Shown here: positions 34,937 to 43,376 of the stretch, piece by piece
Position numbering within the stretch: position 1 is the first letter of the stretch
Layout: each line of letters begins with the position of its first letter
From: Rhodothermales bacterium
GTDB taxonomy: Bacteria; Bacteroidota; Rhodothermia; Rhodothermales; VXPQ01
Assembly: GCA_951812335.1 (NCBI GenBank)
Contig: OX638293.1
Coordinates: 452,501 to 516,500, forward strand
Length of the DNA stretch: 64,000 nucleotides
Direction: 5' to 3'
The notes under the pieces: generated by a model
What the model saw: the letters and a program-made list of their open reading frames with translations, nothing else
What the model was told of the DNA's origin: nothing
The model's database searches: none
Position numbers and translations under genes: made by a program

Positions 34937-35545
34937 CTAAGACTCCCGGAGCGCGAACCGCACTATTTCCTCGACGGTCCCGGCTTCGGGGTAGCGCCGG
35001 AGCATTTTGTGCAGGGCTTTCTCGGCAGCGGCCCGCGTGTATCCGAGCGATTCGAGTGCGGCCAGCGCATCGGCACGCGCAGATCGATCCGCACCGGGCC
35101 CGCCTTCCCCGTCTGCCGCTGCCCCCGGCTCCGGCCATTCCATTGCGGCAAAACGGTCCCGCAGTTCCAAAATCATGCGCTGGGCCATTTTGCGTCCGAC
35201 CCCTGGAATCCTCGTCAGTATCGCCTCGTCGCCATGCATCACATAGGTCCGGAGGTCGTCCGGGCGCATCACCGAGAGGGCAGCCAGCGCCAGCTTCGGC
35301 CCGATACCCGAGACGTTCAGCATCACCTCGAACACCTGTTTTTCCCGTTCGGAAAAAAATCCGTACAGCAGCGCCGCATCTTCCCGCACATGAAAGTGGG
35401 TAAAAAGACGCACCGGCTTGTGGACCTCGGGCAGGCGCTCAAAGGTCGAGGTGGTGACAAGCAGTTCGTACCCCACGCCCTCCACATCGACCACGGCGCG
35501 CGTGGGCTGCTTCTCGACAAGTTGACCGGAAATGTAGGCGTACAT
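34937..35545 (-). CDS. ruvA: Holliday junction helicase subunit RuvA
   Basis: The 202-residue DNA-binding subunit of the RuvAB branch-migration motor. It has an N-terminal OB domain (MYAYISGQLVEKQPTRAVVD, VGYELLVTTSTFE), two helix-hairpin-helix segments (LLNVSGIGPKLALAAL-like VMLNVSGIGPKLALAALS and LTRIPGVGRKMAQRMILEL) and a C-terminal domain III (ALESLGYTRAAAEKAL) that contacts RuvB. Length matches the family. No ruvB or ruvC is adjacent. It is convergent with the LRR gene. Confidence 0.95.
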   Translation of the reverse strand: MYAYISGQLVEKQPTRAVVDVEGVGYELLVTTSTFERLPEVHKPVRLFTHFHVREDAALLYGFFSEREKQVFEVMLNVSGIGPKLALAALSVMRPDDLRTYVMHGDEAILTRIPGVGRKMAQRMILELRDRFAAMEWPEPGAAADGEGGPGADRSARADALAALESLGYTRAAAEKALHKMLRRYPEAGTVEEIVRFALRES

Positions 35546-35608
35546 GGCAGTTAGCAGGTGCTTCTCATACAGGACGAAGCATAGTAAACGTCGTGTATTT
35601 CGATGAAT

Positions 35609-35654
35609 TATGCAAAAGATGCATAGGCCGGGTTGTTTTTATGCAAAATGCGTA
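35609..35654 (+). promoter_or_regulatory. two tandem dyads upstream of the amidohydrolase gene
   Basis: TATGCA-AAAGA-TGCATA (35609-35625) is a perfect dyad. A near copy, TATGCA-AAA-TGCGTA, follows at 35640-35654 after a gap of 14 bp. The tandem arrangement resembles binding sites of a dimeric repressor or activator. The amidohydrolase start is about 90 bp downstream, and ruvA starts on the other side at 35545, so either gene could be the target. Confidence 0.4.
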
Positions 35655-35746
35655 TAGTTCGATTTCACGAGACGATTCGTTCGAGGGTTCGTATACTACT
35701 CCCTTCACGATACCTCTGTCTCAATCTACCCATGGAGGTTGATACA

Positions 35747-37069
35747 ATGCGTAAAATTACATCATTCCTTGCGATGATGTGCATGTTCGTTGCATGCACC
35801 GTCACTCCCCGCCTCGCCCAGGCGCAGATCGCGTTCGAGCATGTCAACGTCCTGCCCATGACAGACGAAGAAGTACGGACCGATTGGACCGTGCTTGTCG
35901 AAGGCGACCGGATCACGGCAGCCGGCCCCACCGCGGAAGTGGAGGTCCCGGAGACGGCCGAACGGATCGACGGAACAGGAAAATACCTCATTCCCGGACT
36001 GGCCGAAATGCACGGGCATGTCCCGTCCCCGAACGAATCCGACGAATACATTGCGTCCCTTATGTTTCTGTACGTCGCCAATGGGGTCACGACCGTACGC
36101 GGCCTGCTTGGAGAACCGGGCCAACTGGCATTCAAGGAAGCCACGGCGGACGGAAGCCTCCTGGGCCCGGCGCTGTATCTCGCGGGTCCCGCTTTCAGCG
36201 GAGGCACGATTTCCTCGCCCGAACAAGCCGACCAGCGCGTGCGGGAGCAAGTCGCCGAGGGATGGGATTATCTGAAGGTGCTACCGGGACTGACCCGTGA
36301 GGAATACGACGCCATGGCCATGGCCGCGAACGAAGAAGGCATTCCCTTTATCGGGCATGTGCCCTTCCAGGTGGGGCTGCTCCACGCCATCGAAATGGGA
36401 CAGCAAACGATCGATCATCTGGACGGCTACATAGAATATCTGAGGGACGGAGGAGACGCCGTCGATCCGGAACGCCTCGAAACCGCCATCGCCATGACGA
36501 AGGAACATGGGGTATGGGTCATTCCGACCATGGCGCTCTGGGAAACCATCCTTGGCGTACCGTCCACAGCGGATATGGAGAATTATGAAGAACTGAAATA
36601 TATGCCGCCGGATATGGTAGCCGGGTGGGCCCGGTCCCAGGACCGGCGGCGGGCAGGCGATGGGTTCAGCCAGGAGCGCCAGGACCTGATTGCAGCCCAG
36701 CGCATCGACTTGCTGAGAGCGCTCAACGAGGCCGGCGCCCGCATTCTCATGGGGACGGATTCTCCGCAGGTGTTCAGCGTACCGGGCTTTGCGCTGGTGC
36801 GCGAACTGCCGTTCATGGTGGACGCAGGCATGTCGCCGTACGAAATCCTTGTTTCCGGAACCCGCGCGGTCGGGGACTACCTGCACGAAAAGGACACGTT
36901 CGGAACGATTACGACGGGAAGCCGGGCGGATCTCATCCTGCTCAACAGCAACCCGCTTGAGGACGTAATGCGCGTGTTCGACCGGGCCGGGGTCATGGCG
37001 CGCGGACAGTGGGTATCCGAGTCGGAGATACAGGAACGCCTCGCGGAAATTGCGGCGGGGTACCGTTAG
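35747..37069 (+). CDS. secreted metal-dependent amidohydrolase (imidazolonepropionase-like)
   Basis: The 440-residue product has a signal peptide (hydrophobic to VTPRLAQAQ). The mature enzyme shows the amidohydrolase metal set: HGH in GLAEMHGHVP, a lysine in WDYLKVLPG that may be carboxylated, IGHVP and TIDHLDGY histidines, and the aspartate in ILMGTDSPQ. Related secreted enzymes act as prolidases or peptidases, but the substrate is not determinable. The start at 35747 has GGAGG nine bases upstream. Two tandem dyads lie before it. Confidence 0.85.
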   Translation: MRKITSFLAMMCMFVACTVTPRLAQAQIAFEHVNVLPMTDEEVRTDWTVLVEGDRITAAGPTAEVEVPETAERIDGTGKYLIPGLAEMHGHVPSPNESDEYIASLMFLYVANGVTTVRGLLGEPGQLAFKEATADGSLLGPALYLAGPAFSGGTISSPEQADQRVREQVAEGWDYLKVLPGLTREEYDAMAMAANEEGIPFIGHVPFQVGLLHAIEMGQQTIDHLDGYIEYLRDGGDAVDPERLETAIAMTKEHGVWVIPTMALWETILGVPSTADMENYEELKYMPPDMVAGWARSQDRRRAGDGFSQERQDLIAAQRIDLLRALNEAGARILMGTDSPQVFSVPGFALVRELPFMVDAGMSPYEILVSGTRAVGDYLHEKDTFGTITTGSRADLILLNSNPLEDVMRVFDRAGVMARGQWVSESEIQERLAEIAAGYR

Positions 37070-37099
37070 TATCTCAAGGTACGCCGCGAATACGCTCTG

Positions 37100-37762
37100 T
37101 TACCGCTTCCGCACTAGCGTTACGCCGTCTGCAATGGGCAGCATGCAGCAATCCACGCGGTCGTCGCGCGCAATGGCGGCGTTAAGCGCAGCAATGGCGC
37201 GGGTGCTGGCGTCGTCTTCGGCAGGATCGAGGACGCGCCCATCGCGCAGCACGTTGTCCAGGGCAACGACCCCCCCCGGGCGCAGGAGCTGCAAGACCAG
37301 CTCGTAGTAGATCCCGTACGACGTCTTGTCTGCGTCAATGAATGCAAAATCGTACGTGCCTCCGCGCGCTTCGTCAAGCAACGCCCGCAACGTATCCGCC
37401 GCATCGCCTATACGGAATTCGATTTTGTCTTCCACGCCCGCCTTTCGCCAGTTGCGGCGGGCTATGCTCGCATATTCCTCGCTCACGTCGCATGCCGTCA
37501 GGAGGCCGTCGTCCGGAAGCGCCCGAGCGACCACAATGGAACTGTATCCGGTGAACACGCCGACCTCCAGGGCGCGTCGGGCGCCGGTCATGCGCACAAG
37601 CATCTCCATGAACGCCCCCTGTTCCGGCGCAATCTGCATTTCGGCTTCCTCCATGGACGCCGTCTCTTCCCGCAATCGGCGCAGCACGTCCGATTCGCGG
37701 ACGGCGTGACGGACCAGGTATTCGTGGAGTTCGGGGGAAAGTCCTATGCTTCGGTTCGACAT
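37100..37762 (-). CDS. SAM-dependent O-methyltransferase (catechol/caffeoyl-CoA type)
   Basis: The 220-residue Rossmann methyltransferase has motif I EVGVFTGYSSIVVARALP, TACDVSEEYASIAR as the SAM-ribose-binding acidic strand, YDFAFIDADKTSYGIYYE with metal-binding aspartates and GGVVALDNVLRDGRV with the DN pair. These are the marks of the cation-dependent class related to catechol and caffeoyl-CoA O-methyltransferases. The acceptor is unknown. It is convergent with the amidohydrolase gene, 30 bp apart. Confidence 0.88.
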   Translation of the reverse strand: MSNRSIGLSPELHEYLVRHAVRESDVLRRLREETASMEEAEMQIAPEQGAFMEMLVRMTGARRALEVGVFTGYSSIVVARALPDDGLLTACDVSEEYASIARRNWRKAGVEDKIEFRIGDAADTLRALLDEARGGTYDFAFIDADKTSYGIYYELVLQLLRPGGVVALDNVLRDGRVLDPAEDDASTRAIAALNAAIARDDRVDCCMLPIADGVTLVRKR

Positions 37763-37913
37763 GGAAGAAAGAGGTTAAACGGAAAAACGAATACGCTCCG
37801 ACACGGGTCGCCTCCCGGCGAAACGGCATACGTTGCAGTCCCTGCTGTAAAAGTATCCGCTACAGGATGTACAGGACGTACCTATTAACATGGTCTATGT
37901 TGGTCTATATTAT

Positions 37914-37945
37914 GGAGTGCTCTGATTAAAACCGCCTCGTCTTCT
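37914..37945. repeat. short left-end fragment of the GGATACTCTGA element
   Basis: GGAGTGCTCTGATTAAAACCGC matches the left terminus of the family with one insertion and one change. The match fades after about 25 nt. It abuts the stop codon of pgm, so pgm may have been extended or trimmed by the insertion. Confidence 0.45.
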
Positions 37946-39596
37946 ACACGCCCGCGTCCTCGAACACGCGCCGGACCATAGCCTGCGCCTCCTCCTGGAT
38001 TTGCCGCAGATGCTCTTCCCCGAGAAAACTCTCCGCGTAAATCTTGTACAGTTCTTCCGTACCGGAGGGTCTTGCGGCAAACCACCCGTTCTCCGTAACC
38101 ACCTTGAGCCCCCCGATCGGCGCATCGTTGCCCGGCGCCCGCGTGAGCTTTGCGGCGATCGGCTCGCCGGCAAGCCCGGCAGCGGTCACCTGCTCGGGAG
38201 AAAGACTCGCAAGGACCGCCTTCTGCTCCCGGGTGGCGGGCGCATCCATGCGTTCGTATACGGGCGCCCCGAAACGGTCCTCCAGAAGCGCATAGTGTTC
38301 AGCCGGGTCCTTGCCCGTGACGGCCGTCATCTCCGCAGCAAGCAGATTGAGAATGATCCCATCCTTGTCGGTCGTCCATACCGAACCGTCCTTGCGCAGG
38401 AACGACGCCCCGGCGCTTTCCTCGCCGCCAAATCCGTAGGACCCGTCGACCAGCCCGTCCACGAACCATTTGAACCCCACCGGCACTTCCGCAAGGCGCC
38501 GCCCCAGGCCGTGAGCCACCCGGTCGATCATGGAACTGGACACGAGGGTCTTGCCGATCGCTGCGGTTTCGGGCCATAGAGAACGATGCTGGAACAGATA
38601 GCCGATCGCCACGGACAGGTAATGATTGGGACGCATCAATCCGCTCGTCTTCGTCACAACGCCATGCCGGTCAAAATCGGGATCGTTGCCAAACGCGATA
38701 TCGAACCGGTCTTTCAGCCCGACCAGGCTTGCCATGGCGTACGGCGAAGAACAATCCATGCGGATTTTGCCGTCCCTGTCGAGCGTCATGAACGAAAAGG
38801 TCGGGTCCAGGACGGGGTTGACCACCTCGATGTCGAGCCCGTACCGGTCCGCCACAGGCTCCCAGTAGGCCGCCCCCGCCCCGCCCATGGGGTCGGCGCC
38901 GATCTTCAGACCGGAGGACGCAATGGCGTCCATGTCCAGCACCTGGGCGAGGTCCTCCACATACGGTGTCATGAAATCGACTTCGCGGGTCGTAGCCGCC
39001 TTGCGGGCCTGCATGATCGTCGTGCGCCGGACCCCCTGCAAACCGGTTTCGAGGAGTTCGTTCGCCCGATCCTGAATCTGCCCGGTCGTGGCGGCATCCG
39101 CCGGGCCGCCCGTAGGCGGATTATACTTGAACCCGCCGTCTTCCGGGGGATTATGGGACGGGGTGATGATTACGCCATCCGCCGGACCGCCTGTGTGGTG
39201 TGCGTTGTACCGGAGAATAGCATGCGACAGCACAGGCGTGGGCGTACAGGTCTGTCCCTTTTCCATGTGCACGATCACCCCGTTGGCCGCAAACACTTCG
39301 AGGGCCGTCGTAAAGGCCGCTTCCGATAAGGCGTGGGTATCCATGCCCATCAGGAGCGGGCCATCGATCCCGTTTGCGGCGCGCACCTCGGCGGTGGCCT
39401 GGCATATTGCAGCGATGTGATCGTCGTTGAACGATCCCATGGACGACGTGCCGCGATGCCCCGACGTACCGAACGAAATCCGCTGCCCCGGTTCCCGGGG
39501 ATCCGGTCTTACCGAAAAATAGGCGGCGATCAGCCGGGGAATGTGGACGACAAGGTCGGGGGGGACAGGCTTCCCCGCAAGGGCATGGTGCGCCAT
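37944..39596 (-). CDS. pgm: phosphoglucomutase (alpha-D-glucose-specific)
   Basis: This 550-residue enzyme interconverts glucose-1- and glucose-6-phosphate. The phosphoserine loop is [11 protein letters not shown], the metal loop NDPDFDRHG, a sugar-binding GEESAGASF and the phosphate-binding [10 protein letters not shown] near the end. Length matches E. coli Pgm (546). The start [16 protein letters not shown] at 39596 is aligned with the family; in-frame ATGs upstream would add an atypical 60-residue Arg/Cys-rich stretch. A repeat fragment touches its 3' end. Confidence 0.93.
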   Translation of the reverse strand: MAHHALAGKPVPPDLVVHIPRLIAAYFSVRPDPREPGQRISFGTSGHRGTSSMGSFNDDHIAAICQATAEVRAANGIDGPLLMGMDTHALSEAAFTTALEVFAANGVIVHMEKGQTCTPTPVLSHAILRYNAHHTGGPADGVIITPSHNPPEDGGFKYNPPTGGPADAATTGQIQDRANELLETGLQGVRRTTIMQARKAATTREVDFMTPYVEDLAQVLDMDAIASSGLKIGADPMGGAGAAYWEPVADRYGLDIEVVNPVLDPTFSFMTLDRDGKIRMDCSSPYAMASLVGLKDRFDIAFGNDPDFDRHGVVTKTSGLMRPNHYLSVAIGYLFQHRSLWPETAAIGKTLVSSSMIDRVAHGLGRRLAEVPVGFKWFVDGLVDGSYGFGGEESAGASFLRKDGSVWTTDKDGIILNLLAAEMTAVTGKDPAEHYALLEDRFGAPVYERMDAPATREQKAVLASLSPEQVTAAGLAGEPIAAKLTRAPGNDAPIGGLKVVTENGWFAARPSGTEELYKIYAESFLGEEHLRQIQEEAQAMVRRVFEDAGV

Positions 39597-39796
39597 GGTC
39601 CGGTAGAACGTAAGCGTAGGTGGTAGTGCCGGGCATAAGGTACGACAATATCGCCTTTCCATAGGAACACGAAGCGCCTTCCCGAATGTATGAAGGCCGG
39701 TTGCGAAGTACGGAAAACGCAACGCGAACATACTATAAGGATACTCTGCGCGGCGCCCCGCCGCGCATCGCAGCAAGCGCCCACGCGCACAACCCT

Positions 39797-41353
39797 ATGC
39801 CCGGCAAACCGAAAATCCTGTGGGCGGACGACGAGATCGATCTCTTGCGTCCGCATATCCTCTTTCTGGAAACGAGGGGGTACGACGTCACCAGCGTGAC
39901 CAACGGGGCCGACGCAATCGGTCAGGCGGACCGCACCCGCTACGATGTGATCCTGCTGGACGAACAGATGCCGGGCATGGGAGGCATCGATATTCTTGAA
40001 GAAATCAAGCAGAAGGCCCCGGAAACGCCGGTAGTCATGGTCACGAAAAGCGAAGAGGAACGCCTCATGGAAGAGGCGCTCGGCGGACGGATCAGCGATT
40101 ACCTGACCAAGCCGGTCAACCCGAGCCAGATATTGCTCACCATCAAGCGGCTGCTCGACCGTAGCCGGCTTCGTACGGAAAAGGTCTCCCGCGATTATCT
40201 GCAGTCGTTCAACCGGATCACCCAGGCCCTCATGAACCCGCTCACGCACGCGGAGTGGGTGGACGTGTACAGACAACTGGTGCACTACGACCTCGAACTG
40301 AAAGGGGACGAAGGCGCCCGGAAGATTCTCGAGGATCAGTACCGGGAAGCGAACCGGGCATTCGGCAAGTTTATCGAAGACGAATACGCCTCATGGATTC
40401 ATGCGCGCCCGGGCGAGGAACGTCCGGCGCTCTCGCACGAAGTGATTCCGAAATACGTCATTCCAAAAATGGAATCCGGAAAGCCGGTCGTCTTTCTGGT
40501 CATAGATTGTATGCGGTACGACCAGTGGCTGGAACTTGAAACGCTGTTGTACGACCTGTTCGATATAGAAAAGGAATTCTACTACTCGATCCTTCCGACG
40601 GCGACCCCGTATTCCCGCAACGCCATTTTCAGCGGCCTGTTGCCCGCGGACATTGCAAAGCGCTACCGGGAAATGTGGGAAAATGGAGAGGACGACGAGC
40701 ACAGCCGAAACCGCAACGAGGAGCAGTTTCTCCGGGACCTGATGAAACGGCATGCCCTCGATCCGAAAATACGCTACGAGAAGCTGGTCAAGTCGCGGGA
40801 GGGGCACGAATTCGCCCGACAGACGGATGCGTTTGTCTCGCAGGACCTCAGCGCGATCGTGATCAATTTCGTGGATATTCTGGCGCACAGCCGTTCCGAC
40901 TCGGATGTGCTCAAGGAAATTGCTCCGGATGAGCGGGCCTACCGAGCCCTGACGCGCACCTGGTTCGAACATTCCTGGCTATACCAGGCCTTTGCCGAAT
41001 TTGCCCGAACGGAATGCACCATCGTGGTTACGACCGATCACGGAGCCATCCGGAGCCTGCGTTCCGCCAAAGTCCATGGCGACCGGAATACCTCCACGGC
41101 GCTACGCTACAAGTATGGCCGTAACGTGAAATGCAATGGAAAACATGCGATTTTAGTAGAGGACCCCAATGCGTACGGCCTCCCGAAAAACGAGGCGAAT
41201 ACGAACTACATCATCGCCAAGGAGGACTATTATTTCGTGTATCCCACGAATTTCCACCATTACCAGAATCTGTATCGGGACACGATGCAGCATGGAGGCG
41301 CCTCGCTCGAAGAAATGGTGCTACCTATCGTGACTCTGCACCCCAAGGCATGA
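39797..41353 (+). CDS. porX: PorX-type response regulator with PglZ domain
   Basis: The 518 residues comprise an N-terminal receiver domain (acidic pocket D11-D12, phospho-acceptor D55 in LLDEQMPG, switch T83, K105) followed by a helical linker and a PglZ/alkaline-phosphatase-like domain with DCMRYDQW, SILPTATPYSRN (nucleophile region) and VTTDHGAIRS. Length and layout equal those of Porphyromonas PorX, which controls T9SS gene expression and binds the sigma factor and PorL, and is a zinc phosphodiesterase acting on oligonucleotides. Its partner kinase PorY is not in this window. The start at 39797 removes an unlikely upstream extension. The stop overlaps the tsaE start (ATGA). Confidence 0.92.
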   Translation: MPGKPKILWADDEIDLLRPHILFLETRGYDVTSVTNGADAIGQADRTRYDVILLDEQMPGMGGIDILEEIKQKAPETPVVMVTKSEEERLMEEALGGRISDYLTKPVNPSQILLTIKRLLDRSRLRTEKVSRDYLQSFNRITQALMNPLTHAEWVDVYRQLVHYDLELKGDEGARKILEDQYREANRAFGKFIEDEYASWIHARPGEERPALSHEVIPKYVIPKMESGKPVVFLVIDCMRYDQWLELETLLYDLFDIEKEFYYSILPTATPYSRNAIFSGLLPADIAKRYREMWENGEDDEHSRNRNEEQFLRDLMKRHALDPKIRYEKLVKSREGHEFARQTDAFVSQDLSAIVINFVDILAHSRSDSDVLKEIAPDERAYRALTRTWFEHSWLYQAFAEFARTECTIVVTTDHGAIRSLRSAKVHGDRNTSTALRYKYGRNVKCNGKHAILVEDPNAYGLPKNEANTNYIIAKEDYYFVYPTNFHHYQNLYRDTMQHGGASLEEMVLPIVTLHPKA

Positions 41354-41787
41354 AAAATCTTTTCCCTGCACACACTTCCAGTGCAGCGGAAACCCGCCGG
41401 CTTGGGCGCACCGTTGCAAAACAACTCCGGGCGGGGGATGTGATCGGCCTGTACGGAAATCTGGGCGCGGGAAAGACGGTGTTTACGCAAGGGTTGTGCG
41501 AGGGTCTCGGACTGGCCAGCGAACAGGTTACCAGCCCGACATTCTCCCTTCTCCACGAGTACGACGGCGGTACATGGCCCGTCTATCATTTCGATGCCTG
41601 CCGTATTGAAAAGCTGGACGAATTTTTCGACCTCGGGTACGAGGAGTATTTCTATGGACACGGCGTATGTATCGTCGAGTGGGCCGAGCGCGTCGAGCCG
41701 CTGCTGCCCCCGGAAACGTTGCGGTTTCGCATGAAACACGAAACCGGAAACGGACGAAGCATCCACTTCGGCGGGATTGCGCCATGA
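41350..41787 (+). CDS. tsaE: tRNA threonylcarbamoyladenosine (t6A) synthesis ATPase TsaE
   Basis: The 145-residue ATPase of the t6A37 tRNA modification machinery has the P-loop GNLGAGKT (residues 36-43), then SPTFSLLHEYDG and HFDACRIEKLDEFFDLGYEEY, which are typical of YjeE/TsaE, and VCIVEWAERVEPLLP. TsaB and TsaD are not in this window. Start and the porX stop overlap by 4 bp (ATGA), and the stop overlaps the folC start by 4 bp, so the three genes are likely translated in series. Confidence 0.93.
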   Translation: MKNLFPAHTSSAAETRRLGRTVAKQLRAGDVIGLYGNLGAGKTVFTQGLCEGLGLASEQVTSPTFSLLHEYDGGTWPVYHFDACRIEKLDEFFDLGYEEYFYGHGVCIVEWAERVEPLLPPETLRFRMKHETGNGRSIHFGGIAP

Positions 41788-43058
41788 TGCGCGAGATCGA
41801 CGCACTGCTTGCACAACTCCCCCGGTTTGCAGACCAGGGGATATGGAAACCGGGGCTCGAACGTACGCAAAAGCTTCTCGACGAACTTGGACGCCCCCAG
41901 GATGCGTTCGATATCGTGCATGTGGCCGGTACGAACGGCAAGGGGTCCACCGCATCGTTTCTCGCCGCAATGAGCTGCGCTGCAGGATTACGCACCGGGC
42001 TTCATACGTCGCCGCACCTGTGGCAGGTGACGGAACGTATGCGGATCGACGGAGAGGCTGCGCCGGAAAATTGGCTGGCCGCCGCCCTGCGGCGCACACA
42101 GCCTCTTGTCGAGAAAACGCAACCGAGTTATTTCGAACTGACCTTCGCACTCAGCCTGCTGTACTTTGCAGAACATGGCGCCGACCTGGTCGTCGTCGAG
42201 ACGGGTATGGGCGGGCGACTCGACGCCACGAATGTACTCGCCCCGGTGCTGTCGATCATCACCGACATCGGCCTCGATCACACCCGGTTTCTGGGGCATA
42301 CCATCGAACGTATTGCGCAGGAAAAGGCAGGGATCGTCAAACCCGGTATCCCCGTGGTAACGAGCGCCCGGTCCCCTGCCGTCGAAGCGATCGAGGAAAT
42401 TGCCGAAACGCGCGGCGCTCCCGCACACCGGGTCGAACGGGATATACAGGTGCTGTCGAAAACCATTGCCTTAAGGGAGTCGACGGTCACGGTATCCACG
42501 CCGAATCGAACCTTTCGGGATCTGCGCGTGGGATTGGCCGGGAAACATCAGATCCGGAATGCCATGACCGCGCTGCGAGGAGCGGAATTATTGCATATCG
42601 GCAAACGCGCCATGCACAGGGGCATGCGAGAGGTCTGCACACTAAGCGGACTACATGGCCGTTGGGAGGTGCTGGTCGAACGGCCTCTCGTGGTGACCGA
42701 TGCAGCGCATAATGCGGATGCGCTGGCGGCGATTCTCCATCATCTGGAGTCTTTCCGGCAGACGGGAAGCGCCTTGACCGTGTTGTTCGGGGTCATGCGG
42801 GATAAAGATACAGGGGCCATGGGGAAACTGCTCGCAGAAGCCGGCGCGTACGTCCGACCCGTGAAGCCACCGTCCGATCGGATGTGCATCCCTGAGGAAC
42901 TGGCGGGGGTACTCCGGAACGCGGGCGTCCGGGTCGGCGCACCCTGCACCGTCCGGGAAGGTATCCGGGCTTTCCTTGCCGAAGCATCTACTGAGGACAC
43001 GTTGCTGACGACCGGTTCACATCGGATTGCAGTACGCCCGGAAGACCTGCCCCAATGA
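41784..43058 (+). CDS. folC: folylpolyglutamate synthase / dihydrofolate synthase
   Basis: The 424-residue Mur-ligase-fold enzyme adds glutamate to folates. It has the ATP loop VAGTNGKGSTASFLAAM, TSPHLWQVTERMRIDG (folate loop), VVVETGMGGRLDATNVL and later ITDIGLDHTRFLG, LHGRWEVL and TDAAHNADAL. Length is typical. Start ATGATG at 41784-41789 overlaps the tsaE stop. The intergenic stretch after it holds the rho promoter. Confidence 0.93.
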   Translation: MMREIDALLAQLPRFADQGIWKPGLERTQKLLDELGRPQDAFDIVHVAGTNGKGSTASFLAAMSCAAGLRTGLHTSPHLWQVTERMRIDGEAAPENWLAAALRRTQPLVEKTQPSYFELTFALSLLYFAEHGADLVVVETGMGGRLDATNVLAPVLSIITDIGLDHTRFLGHTIERIAQEKAGIVKPGIPVVTSARSPAVEAIEEIAETRGAPAHRVERDIQVLSKTIALRESTVTVSTPNRTFRDLRVGLAGKHQIRNAMTALRGAELLHIGKRAMHRGMREVCTLSGLHGRWEVLVERPLVVTDAAHNADALAAILHHLESFRQTGSALTVLFGVMRDKDTGAMGKLLAEAGAYVRPVKPPSDRMCIPEELAGVLRNAGVRVGAPCTVREGIRAFLAEASTEDTLLTTGSHRIAVRPEDLPQ

Positions 43059-43100
43059 GCTTGCTCAGAGATACATTGTGTAATTTCTCATAACGATAAT

Positions 43101-43376
43101 TTGACTTCCCGCCGGGAAAACCTATCTTATCGCTTGGTGAGCAATGTATTACCCTGTGCTCGCTATCGAAAATTCCCTGGTTTCGGCAGCCCATCTTTCC
43201 TGTCTGGACCACGGCGAATCATTCATCCCACCGATTTTTTTTACCCCCGTCGGGCGCTGTAGCGTCCATTGTGAAGCCGGAAAAAATAACGCGGAGCGCT
43301 TTTCCGATCGTTTATCCCGGCATTCATCCTCCGTACGGATCGACCCGATCCATTCTCAATCCCTTTTTTGGCAACG
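43101..43376 (+). promoter_or_regulatory. promoter and long leader of rho
   Basis: TTGACT (43101-43106) and TATCTT (43123-43128) are 16 bp apart, a good housekeeping promoter. A transcript starting near 43135 would have a leader of about 240 nt before the ATG at 43377. Small open frames inside are not convincing. Long leaders on rho allow autogenous Rho-dependent attenuation in other bacteria. No other gene is supported in 43059-43376. Confidence 0.5.

Noticed and set aside
39735-39746. Another GGATACTCTG copy upstream of porX
   Set aside because: Only about 12 bases match, with no extension into the rest of the terminal repeat, so chance is a fair explanation.
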